A DNA stretch of 12,988 nt from Rhizobiales bacterium CCH3-A5 (GTDB lineage Bacteria > Pseudomonadota > Alphaproteobacteria > Rhizobiales > Beijerinckiaceae): positions 1-12,988 of the forward strand of contig LSIB01000148.1 in the NCBI GenBank assembly GCA_001556025.1, written 5' to 3'. The notes under the pieces are model-generated. The model saw only the letters and a list, made by a program, of their open reading frames with translations, made no database searches and was not told the DNA's origin. The translations under genes were made by a program, and so were the position numbers. This document shows, in pieces, positions 7,062 through 12,690 of this stretch. Numbering within the stretch: the stretch's first letter is position 1; each line of letters begins with the position of its first letter.

Positions 7062-7634
7062 ATGAAACAATCTGGAACTGCCGCGATCTGCGCGGCGCTG
7101 GGCCTGTTTGCCGTCGCAGCCGGACCGCTGGCGCTGCCGGCTCGCGCCCAGGCGCCGGTGACCGTCGGCGGCGCGCCGATGTTGCCGACGAAGAACATCA
7201 TCGAGAACGCGGTGAACTCGAAGGACCACACCACGCTGGTTGCGGCCGTCAAGGCGGCCGGTCTTGTCGAGACATTGTCGGGCACCGGACCGTTCACGGT
7301 CTTCGCGCCGGTGAACGCTGCCTTCGAAAAACTGCCGAAGGGCACTGTCGAGACGCTGCTGAAGCCTGAGAGCAAGGCGACCCTGACCTCGGTTCTGACC
7401 CATCACGTCGTCGCAGGCAAAATGTCGGCAGCCGATCTGATGGCGGCGGCGAAGGCCGGCGGCTCCAAGGCGATGCTCAAGACTGTCCAGGGTGGGACCC
7501 TGACGGTGGCGACAGTCGGCAACAAGGTGGAAATCACCGACGCCAAGGGCGGAAAATCCATGGTGACCATTGCCGACGTGAACCAGAGCAACGGTGTCAT
7601 CCACGTCGTCGACACCGTCTTGATGCCCAAGTAA
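7062..7634 (+). CDS. Secreted fasciclin (FAS1) domain protein
   Basis: This 190-residue extracytoplasmic protein has one FAS1 domain. The signal peptide spans about residues 1-30 (hydrophobic core, LPARAQA cleavage region). The FAS1 H1 motif is TGPFTVFAPVNAAFEKLP (75-92), the central segment is LTSVLTHHVVAGKM (108-121), and the H2 motif is NGVIHVVDTVLMP (177-189). FAS1 domains mediate adhesion or matrix contacts, and bacterial single-domain versions (MPB70-like) are secreted. The start at 7062 has GGAG at 7051-7054; an upstream in-frame start at 7008 would add 18 residues and spoil the signal peptide. It is monocistronic: a terminator follows at 7641. It is unlikely to take part directly in mercury resistance. 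Confidence 0.92.
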   Translation: MKQSGTAAICAALGLFAVAAGPLALPARAQAPVTVGGAPMLPTKNIIENAVNSKDHTTLVAAVKAAGLVETLSGTGPFTVFAPVNAAFEKLPKGTVETLLKPESKATLTSVLTHHVVAGKMSAADLMAAAKAGGSKAMLKTVQGGTLTVATVGNKVEITDAKGGKSMVTIADVNQSNGVIHVVDTVLMPK

Positions 7635-7640
7635 ATAACA

Positions 7641-7685
7641 ATAAGCCGGGCCGACAGAAAATATTGCGGTCCGGCTTATATCACG
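7641..7685 (+). terminator. Terminator hairpin after the FAS1 gene
   Basis: A 13-bp stem (7641-7653 with 7667-7679) contains one G-U pair and a 13-nt loop. The flanks are A-rich before and T/A-rich after, though there is no clean T-run. It lies 6 bp past the FAS1 stop. Confidence 0.65.
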
Positions 7686-7864
7686 TAGTACATTATAATC
7701 GAGGCGTTTATCAACCGTCTGATATGAGATATTCATGGGCCGTGCATCTAAATTCAAGTGAGTTTCAATGAATGTTAAGCTCTCGAATCTTAATTGTGAC
7801 GGCCGAACACAGGCGTAGCTGAATATAACTGACACATCGTCTCTCTAGGCAAGGAGATAAACCA

Positions 7865-8149
7865 ATGTTACGCAAAATCCTGACGGCGTCCGCTTTGGTC
7901 GGCGCATCGCTGCTGAGTATCCCGGCCCAAGCTCAGGTCAACCTGGAATTCGGGTTTGGTCCGCAGCCTCGCTATGGCTCACCCTATGACTATGAGCCGC
8001 GCGGCTTTCGGCAGTTCGACGACCGGCCACGGTATCGCGGGCGAAGAGCAATTGCCGAATTTGATGGCGGCGATTGTCGGATTATCGTCCGCCGTCGTGT
8101 CAATCGCTTCGGCGAATATGTCGTAAGGCGAATTCGCGTGTGCGATTGA
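7865..8149 (+). CDS. Small secreted Arg/Tyr-rich protein
   Basis: This is a 94-residue protein with a clear signal peptide (MLRKILTASALVGASLLSIPAQA-Q, cut near 23-24). The mature part is rich in Arg, Tyr, Phe, Gly and Pro. The C-terminal stretch has DCRIIVRRRVNRFGEYVVRRIRVCD, with C71 and C93 likely to form a disulfide. Similar short periplasmic proteins are common and uncharacterised in Bradyrhizobium and relatives. An ideal AAGGAGAT site precedes the ATG. No enzyme motif is visible. Its strongly basic end suggests binding to an acidic partner such as lipid A or polysaccharide, but that is only inference. Confidence 0.82.
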   Translation: MLRKILTASALVGASLLSIPAQAQVNLEFGFGPQPRYGSPYDYEPRGFRQFDDRPRYRGRRAIAEFDGGDCRIIVRRRVNRFGEYVVRRIRVCD

Positions 8150-8475
8150 ACTGATAGCCCCTCTCTCCGCGTGGTTCAGACAGATACGACACGTTACGGC
8201 GTTGAGTAGGCTTGTCGAATGATCAGGCTGAACTGTGCCGAGCTCGCCGACGGCGACGGGCGTGGCAAAGCGCGTTGAGGGTGCAGTGACGCGCTTTCGC
8301 CCTTAAGGCTGGTCGCTCTCGATTGCGCGTGTTTGCTGAGTTCGGCGTTTCGGGCCGTCGAGGTTGACGGATAACAGCACTGCGCCAGAATGAGACCCAG
8401 CCCGCAACGTTTCCTCCGAGACGCGGGTCAGCCGCCGGCAACCTGGAATCCACGCAGGTCGCCGGCGGCGTCAAG
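8150..8475. other. 326-bp gene-free stretch ending in a strong hairpin
   Basis: No gene is supported here: open frames are short and lack ribosome sites. The only clear structure is the hairpin at 8431-8469, listed separately. The stretch presumably holds the promoter of the 8476 gene. Confidence 0.5.
8431..8469 (+). promoter_or_regulatory. Strong hairpin just before the 8476 start codon
   Basis: Nine-base arms (GCCGCCGGC and GCCGGCGGC) continue inward, past one mismatch, into a further 5-bp stem (ACCTG and CAGGT) around a 9-nt loop. The hairpin ends six bases before the ATG at 8476 and would bury any ribosome site there. It has no T-run after it, so a leader regulatory role or a start at 8497 is more likely than termination. 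Confidence 0.5.
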
Positions 8476-8799
8476 ATGGCAGACGGGGTCGGAAATATGC
8501 TGGCGATCGTTACATTGGTATTCAGCGCACTCGTCACGATGACCAGTGCCCAGGCGCAGTACTATGGGTACCCACCGTACGGGTATCGTCCGCCGCCGCC
8601 CCTCTTGTACGGCTTCGGCCCGCCGATCGTGGAGTTTGATTATCCCCCGCCGCGTCTTTACGCGCCCAGGCCCGTCCAGGACATGAGCAACGTCTGCGAG
8701 ACACCGCGTGGAGGATGTGAGATCACGCTCGCCCCACGAGGCTCCAGTTGCCGCTGCTTCTTCAAGGGCTCTGGACCAAAAGCCGGCGTGGTCGACTGA
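8476..8799 (+). CDS. Small secreted Tyr/Pro-rich, four-Cys protein
   Basis: This is a 107-residue protein with a signal peptide (hydrophobic residues 8-22, cleavage near SAQA-Q at 27-28). The mature part begins with a Tyr/Pro/Gly tract (YYGYPPYGYRPPPP, 29-42) and ends with four Cys at 74, 81, 92 and 94 (CETPRGGCEI, CRCFF), which could form two disulfides or bind metal. The Tyr/Pro tract resembles low-complexity secreted proteins of rhizobia. Function is unknown. The start may be 8476, or 8497 (seven residues shorter), which leaves the signal peptide core intact and escapes the upstream hairpin. Neither has a strong ribosome site. Confidence 0.65.
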   Translation: MADGVGNMLAIVTLVFSALVTMTSAQAQYYGYPPYGYRPPPPLLYGFGPPIVEFDYPPPRLYAPRPVQDMSNVCETPRGGCEITLAPRGSSCRCFFKGSGPKAGVVD

Positions 8800-8874
8800 T
8801 CAAATTGGCTTTCGATCGAGCACTGTCGCACTGCTTCTACGCAGAAACATAAATGCGCCGACCCACGAGAACAA

Positions 8875-8970
8875 ATGACAATAGGCCATGTTATGCATCG
8901 TTCGACGGCCTGGGTGATCATCAGTATACCGATACCGGTTATCCTTATACTGTGGTTTCTTCTCCGTTAA
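8875..8970 (+). CDS. Possible single-TM microprotein
   Basis: An ATG at 8875, with a second in-frame ATG at 8893, opens a 31-codon frame ending at TAA 8968. After a short polar head with HVMHRS the rest is one hydrophobic helix (WVIISIPIPVILILWFLL) closed by Arg. This layout is typical of bacterial membrane microproteins. Support is compositional only: the ribosome site is weak (CGAGAA) and no homologue is known to me. It may equally be a chance frame in the gap before the IS630 remnant. Confidence 0.3.
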   Translation: MTIGHVMHRSTAWVIISIPIPVILILWFLLR

Positions 8971-9006
8971 GGCGTTTCCGATCACGCAGCGTCGGATCTT
9001 GTGGCG

Positions 9007-9236
9007 TTAGGAAGTTACCCTGTTGCTGAGGCGGCTGACGGTGCCCCTAGCCGTGGAGCTTCGCTCCACGGCCTTTCGCAGACGGGCCTTGAGCTTCTGA
9101 TGTGTCAGTTTGCGGGGATCAGATCACGTCGAGAAGGCGTTATCGATCGGGTTAAATCCGAGCTATAGCGCGAGAGATAGAGCAGGTTGGCGCCGAGAAC
9201 CTCGACGGCCTCACCGACCCGTCTACCCTTAATGTG
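9007..9236 (-). pseudogene. Decayed IS630-family transposase C-terminal fragment
   Basis: Read leftwards from 9236, one frame encodes HIKGRRVGEAVEVLGANLL then YLSRYSSDL. This parallels the IS630 pattern SHKGRRVREAIEAAGA..LYLPPYSPDLNPIE. The match then moves to a second frame (NPIDNAFS, a stop, then KLKARLRKAVERS), which corresponds to NPIENAFSKLKALLRKAAER. It carries at least one frameshift and an internal stop. The N-terminal part and terminal repeats are not recognisable. It marks an old insertion between the secreted-protein genes and the mer locus. The product cannot be functional. Confidence 0.65.
9050..9080. terminator. 10-bp perfect hairpin with triloop
   Basis: GCCGTGGAGC and GCTCCACGGC flank TTC, followed on the + strand by CTTTCGC. 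It could end + strand transcripts from 8476 or 8875. It lies inside the IS630 remnant, so it may be incidental. No long T-run is present. Confidence 0.4.
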
Positions 9237-9320
9237 CTTTAAGCTTTTTGATCTGAGCCGCCACTGACCGACCGAAATGCTCGCTACTCGGGCCTGAAAC
9301 CCTGGCGAGCTCTTCTTTAG

Positions 9321-9767
9321 CTAAAACGCCAGCTCGGGCCCGACTGTTAGCGACTCGCTGAGAGCATCCAAGATCGCGCAGCGCGGGGCGTCGCCACCCT
9401 CGCAAAGCGCTGCCGTACTTGCGAGAGTCCGTTCCATCCGGCGCAGATCGGCAATCTTGCCCCGGATGCTGCCCAGATGTGACAGGGCCGCCGCCTTGAC
9501 CTCGCCGCAGGCATGGCCGCCCTCCACCAGACCAAGCAGGTTGCGGATTTCTTCGAGGGTGAAGCCGAGCTCTCGGCTGCGCCGGATGAATGTCAGTGTT
9601 TGTACTTCAGCCGGCCCATAGACCCGGCGACCGCCTCCGGTGCGCGGCGGGGCCGGGAGCATTCCGATCCGCTCATAGTAGCGGATCGTCTCGATATTCA
9701 CGTTGGCCAGGCGAGACAGCTCCCCGCTGGTGAATGATGCGGCTCTCGAAGGCGTGATCGCATCCAT
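9321..9767 (-). CDS. merR: Mercury-responsive MerR-family regulator
   Basis: This 148-residue metalloregulator bends the divergent promoter DNA and activates merTPFA when Hg(II) binds. The N-terminal winged helix-turn-helix spans about 13-75 (SGELSRLANVNIETIRYYERIGML; RTGGGRRVYGPAEV). A dimerisation helix follows at 90-120. Three Cys stand where MerR ligands do: C87 (GHACGEV), C122 and C130 (CEGGDAPRC). C87-C122 spacing is 35, as in Tn501 MerR (82-117), but C122-C130 is eight apart, as in CueR, instead of nine. The start at 9767 is chosen over the upstream in-frame start at 9815 because the latter lies inside the operator. Transcribed away from merT across a 71-bp gap. Hg(II) is the likely inducer given the genes it faces. 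Confidence 0.92.
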   Translation of the reverse strand: MDAITPSRAASFTSGELSRLANVNIETIRYYERIGMLPAPPRTGGGRRVYGPAEVQTLTFIRRSRELGFTLEEIRNLLGLVEGGHACGEVKAAALSHLGSIRGKIADLRRMERTLASTAALCEGGDAPRCAILDALSESLTVGPELAF

Positions 9768-9778
9768 GGAAAATTCCC

Positions 9779-9809
9779 TTGCTCCTGTAGTCGCTACAGG
9801 AAGCACGAT
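9779..9809 (+). promoter_or_regulatory. MerR operator and merT promoter
   Basis: TTGCTC (9779-9784) serves as -35. A 19-bp spacer carries the perfect dyad CCTGTAG-TCG-CTACAGG (9784-9800), and the -10 region is near CACGAT (9804-9809). The long 19-bp spacer is the MerR-family hallmark that the activator corrects by untwisting. Distance from TTG to GGAAG matches the Tn501 mer promoter, but the dyad core (CTGTAG/CTACAG) is closer to that of PbrR/CadR operators. Confidence 0.75.
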
Positions 9810-9838
9810 AAGCAAGATCGACCGAAAGGGACAGGAAA

Positions 9839-10246
9839 ATGCGAACGTTGGCTCATTTGAAACCAGAGGCCTCAGGGCTTCAGGTCCACGATGCCGCGCC
9901 CGGAACCGGCAACGGGGTGTTGGCGGCTGGAGGCATCATCGCGGCGCTCGGCGCCTCATCCTGCTGCATCCTCCCGCTGGTGCTTTTCAGCCTCGGAGTC
10001 AGCGGGGCCTGGATCGGCAACCTGACCGCGCTCGCGCCCTATCAGCCCGCCTTCTTCGCTGCTGCGCTGGTGTTTCTCGGGTTCGGCTTCTGGCGCCTCT
10101 ATCGCCGGCCGGCATCGGCCTGCGCGGATGAGAGTGTCTGCGCCAGACCGGGATCAAACCGCATGACGAAGATCGGCCTGTGGGCAGCGACAGTGCTCGT
10201 CCTTGGGGCCGTCAGCTTTCCCTACATCGCGCCCCTGTTTCTTTGA
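9839..10246 (+). CDS. merT: Mercuric ion transporter MerT
   Basis: This 135-residue inner-membrane protein takes Hg(II) from MerP and passes it to the cytosol for MerA. Three TM helices are visible at about 27-50, 70-88 and 112-132. The paired Cys C42-C43 in helix one (ASSCCILPLVLF) are the defining uptake ligands. C95 and C101 lie in the loop between helices two and three (ACADESVCA), equivalent to C76/C82 in Tn501 MerT. A hydrophilic N-terminal extension of about 20 residues makes it longer than the classical 116. An AAGGGA site precedes the ATG. First gene of the operon, directly under the MerR promoter; merP follows after 34 bp. Confidence 0.93.
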   Translation: MRTLAHLKPEASGLQVHDAAPGTGNGVLAAGGIIAALGASSCCILPLVLFSLGVSGAWIGNLTALAPYQPAFFAAALVFLGFGFWRLYRRPASACADESVCARPGSNRMTKIGLWAATVLVLGAVSFPYIAPLFL

Positions 10247-10280
10247 TTTCGGATTTCATCCTCACCCCAGGAGACCAGAC

Positions 10281-10619
10281 ATGAAAACCCTGTTTCGCAC
10301 GGTCATGACCGTTGCCGCCTTGGCCCTCACCGGGGCAGCTTTCGCCGCACCGCGCACCGCTACGCTTGAAGTGCAGAATGTCACCTGCGTGACCTGCGCG
10401 CCGATCGTGAAGAAGACGCTGTCGCGCATCTCCGGCGTCAGCCAGGTCGCGATCGTCGAGCGTGGCGGCCTGGCGACCGCGACAGTCACGTTCGATGACG
10501 AGAAGGCGACGGCAGAAGCGCTGGCGCAGGCTGTCACCAACGCGGGCTTTCCTGCGACCGTCAAGGACGTGAAGAGCGCGCGGTCGTCTGCGCCACTCTA
10601 CACCGCCCTGGTGCGTTGA
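10281..10619 (+). CDS. merP: Periplasmic mercury-binding protein MerP
   Basis: This 112-residue periplasmic Hg(II) scavenger delivers to MerT. The signal peptide covers residues 1-22 (VAALALTGAAFA-A). One HMA domain follows, with the metal site VTCVTCAPIVKKTL (C36, C39) in place of the usual GMTCxxC, and the GFPATV end near 89-94. A tail of about 17 residues (KSARSSAPLYTALVR) extends beyond the 91-residue classical form. The start at 10281 follows CAGGAGA at 10268-10274; an upstream in-frame start at 10203 lies inside merT and lacks a signal peptide. It sits between merT and the broken merF in the expected order. Confidence 0.92.
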   Translation: MKTLFRTVMTVAALALTGAAFAAPRTATLEVQNVTCVTCAPIVKKTLSRISGVSQVAIVERGGLATATVTFDDEKATAEALAQAVTNAGFPATVKDVKSARSSAPLYTALVR

Positions 10620-10632
10620 TCCCGAGATCGAC

Positions 10633-10892
10633 ATGAAGGACCGCACCCTTATCCGTGCAGGCGCCGTCGGCACAGTCGTCGCGGCATATGCTGCGCAACT
10701 CCTATCCTCGCGGTCTCGCTGGGGCTTGTCGGGCTTTCGGCGTGGGCGGCCAAGGCGGATTACGTCTTGATCCCGATCCTGATTGCCTCGATCGCGCTGG
10801 TCGGCATTGGACTTTACCGGCGAAAGCTCTCCTCCTCGGCGGCTGTCGATGGCTGTCAGACCGATCGAAACACCAGAAAGTTGACGTCATGA
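10633..10892 (+). pseudogene. merF: Frameshifted MerF mercury transporter
   Basis: The frame opens with MKDRTLIRAGAVGTVVAA, a typical MerF start. It then shifts at about 10684-10686, so that it runs on as AQLLSSRSRW and stops at 10768-10770. The other frame continues the family exactly: ICCATPILAVSLGLVGL, then KADYVLIPILIASIALVGIG and a Cys-containing tail ending at TGA 10890-10892. A single missing base restores one 86-residue protein with two TM helices and the CC metal pair (codons at 10689-10694). MerF would import Hg(II) alongside MerT. The intact stop overlaps the merA start as ATGA. It is either a true loss-of-function deletion or a sequencing error. Confidence 0.8.
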
Positions 10893-12325
10893 GTGATTGC
10901 TGCGCCGTGAGCGCGAAGAATGGCAACGGCCGCTACGATCTGGTCGTGGTCGGAGCCGGCTCAGCTGGATTCTCAGCCGCGATCACCGCGGCCGAGCAAG
11001 GGGCCCAGGTTGCCCTGATCGGCCATGGCACGATCGGTGGCAGCTGCGTCAATCTCGGCTGCGTGCCATCGAAGGCGCTGATCCGGGCTGCAGAGGCGGT
11101 GCATCACGCCAACGCTGCTGCCGCAAAATTTGCGGGCGTCGCGGCGCAGGCGCGCGTGACCGATTGGAAGGCGCAGGTTGCCCAGAAGGACGCTCTGGTC
11201 GCCGGACTGCGCCAGGCGAAATACGCTGATCTCCTGCCGGCCTACAACAACGTGGCGTATCACGAGGGCCGCGCGCGCCTGGTTGAAGGCGGCGTCGAGG
11301 CCGGCGGCCAGCGCTTCGCCAGCGATCGGATCATCATCGCGACCGGGACCCGGCCGGCGCTGCCCACAATCCCCGGCATCGCGGATGTGGATCCTCTCGA
11401 CAGCACGGCGGCGCTCGAGCTGACCGAGCTGCCGTGCTCCATGATCGTATTGGGTGGAGGCTATATCGGCGTCGAGCTTGCCCAGACCTTTGCCCGCGTC
11501 GGCGTCGAGGTGACGCTCGTCTTCCGGAGCCGCTTGCTCCCGGAGGCGGAGCCGGAGATCGGCGCAGCGCTTGCCGGCTACCTGGAGGACGAGGGCGTCA
11601 CGGTGATCGGCGGCCTGGCCTACGAGTCCGTTCGCCGCACGCAGGACGGGGTTATGCTCACGGTCATTCGTGACGGGCGGCCCGAGACGATATCAGCCGA
11701 ACGGGTTCTCGTCGCGACCGGGCGCGCGCCCAACACCGAGGAGATGGGGCTGGCCGAGGCCGGCGTCGTCCAGACGCCCTCGGGCGCCATTCTGGTCGAT
11801 GACCGCATGCGCACTTCCAAGGCCGGCGTCTACGCCGCCGGCGACGTCACCGGCAAGGACCAGTTCGTCTACATGGCAGCTTATGGCGCAAAGCTCGCCG
11901 CGAAGAACGCGCTCAACAGCGACAGCCTGCGCTACGACAATTCGTCGATGCCGGCAGTGGTGTTCACCGACCCGCAGATCGGAAGCGTCGGGCTCACCGA
12001 AGCACGGGCGCGGGCCGCCGGATACGACGTGCGCACGTCGGTGCTCTCCCTCGACAACGTGCCGCGCGCACTCGCCGCCCGCGACACCCGTGGCTTGATC
12101 AAGCTGGTGGCGGATCGCGGCACCCGCAAGCTGCTGGGAGCGCACATCCTGGCGCCAGAAGGAGCCGACAGCATCCAGACAGCGGCGATCGCGATCCGGT
12201 GCGGGCTCACGATCGATGACCTCACCGACGCCATCTTCCCATACCTGACGACCGTCGAGGGCCTCAAGCTCGCGGCCCAGACATTCGATCGCGATGTCAG
12301 CAAGCTGTCCTGCTGCGCGGGATAA
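10889..12325 (+). CDS. merA: Mercuric reductase MerA, without NmerA domain
   Basis: This 478-residue cytosolic FAD enzyme uses NADPH to reduce Hg(II) to volatile Hg(0). FAD-binding VVVGAGSAG is at 19-27 and the redox disulfide is GGSCVNLGCVPSK (C53, C58). The NADPH-binding motif is VLGGGYIGVE (187-196, with Tyr192), and GDV (318-320) is the second FAD motif. IFPYLTTVE holds Tyr452, and the C-terminal Hg-binding pair is C475-C476 (LSCCAG). All catalytic residues known from Tn501 MerA are present. The N-terminal NmerA (HMA) domain is absent; instead there is a short head with a Cys pair (MSDCC). The start at 10889 overlaps the merF frame stop; the ribosome site is weak (AGAAAG), suggesting translational coupling. 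An in-frame run from 10655 is merF sequence. Confidence 0.97.
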   Translation: MSDCCAVSAKNGNGRYDLVVVGAGSAGFSAAITAAEQGAQVALIGHGTIGGSCVNLGCVPSKALIRAAEAVHHANAAAAKFAGVAAQARVTDWKAQVAQKDALVAGLRQAKYADLLPAYNNVAYHEGRARLVEGGVEAGGQRFASDRIIIATGTRPALPTIPGIADVDPLDSTAALELTELPCSMIVLGGGYIGVELAQTFARVGVEVTLVFRSRLLPEAEPEIGAALAGYLEDEGVTVIGGLAYESVRRTQDGVMLTVIRDGRPETISAERVLVATGRAPNTEEMGLAEAGVVQTPSGAILVDDRMRTSKAGVYAAGDVTGKDQFVYMAAYGAKLAAKNALNSDSLRYDNSSMPAVVFTDPQIGSVGLTEARARAAGYDVRTSVLSLDNVPRALAARDTRGLIKLVADRGTRKLLGAHILAPEGADSIQTAAIAIRCGLTIDDLTDAIFPYLTTVEGLKLAAQTFDRDVSKLSCCAG

Positions 12326-12350
12326 GAACGACTCTCGAAGAATTACGTGA

Positions 12351-12467
12351 TCAGCTTCGGAGGTACTTCACGAGAGCGGCGGCTGCGAGTCCGAGAACTG
12401 CGAGCAGAAGCAGGCAAACTAGCGCCATGCCCCACGACATCGGCCCGTTCATCATCTCTTGCATCAT
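12351..12467 (-). CDS. 38-residue Met-rich single-TM protein convergent with merA
   Basis: This is a tiny membrane protein. The N-terminus MMQEMMNGPMSWGM has six Met in fourteen residues. It is followed by one TM helix (ALVCLLLLAVLGLAAAALV, with one Cys) and a basic end (KYLRS). A good GGGGAGA site lies just upstream of the double ATG. It converges on merA with 25 bp between stops. Met-rich microproteins of this shape occur near copper or mercury genes in alphaproteobacteria; a role in metal handling or as a partner of a transporter is inferred only. The composition echoes the Met-rich secreted protein at 2176. It is too short for routine gene finders but well supported by its ribosome site. 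Confidence 0.65.
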   Translation of the reverse strand: MMQEMMNGPMSWGMALVCLLLLAVLGLAAAALVKYLRS

Positions 12468-12625
12468 GACTTGTCTCCCCTTTGCCGCTGTTTCAGATGG
12501 TCGGGTGATAGGAGAACCGGCGGTTTGATCGAATCGGCGAGGCAGTGAATTCCGCGGCACCCTCCATGGGTAAACAAAGCCGGAGTTGGTACAGGTTCCA
12601 CGCGCAGAGAAAATAATGACTCGTC

Positions 12626-12690
12626 TGATTGGCCTGCTGCCGGTTTCGTGGACACCAAGATTGGGGGTTTCATGAAGCCGGAGGTGGCAG
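12626..12690 (+). repeat. Likely left end region of the IS3-family element
   Basis: A TG-starting sequence (TGATTGGCCTGCTGCCGGT, then TTTCGTGGACACC) lies about 65 bp before orfA. The distance, the TG start and the GTGGACACC element suit an IS3-family left end. The matching right end is beyond the window, so this cannot be verified. Confidence 0.35.

Noticed and set aside
7026..7835. Long open frame on the minus strand across the FAS1 gene
   Set aside because: It is antisense to a well-supported signal-peptide plus FAS1 gene and reads as low-complexity Arg/His/Gly sequence.
10655..10888. A 78-residue N-terminal extension of MerA in the same frame
   Set aside because: It translates merF sequence out of its own frame and shows no HMA motif; MSDCC at 10889 directly precedes the FAD domain.
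12326..12400. Possible mer operon terminator from CTCTCG/CGAGAG and CGTGA/TCACG pairs
   Set aside because: Arms are only 5-6 bp with long loops and no T-run, and they overlap the convergent microprotein gene.
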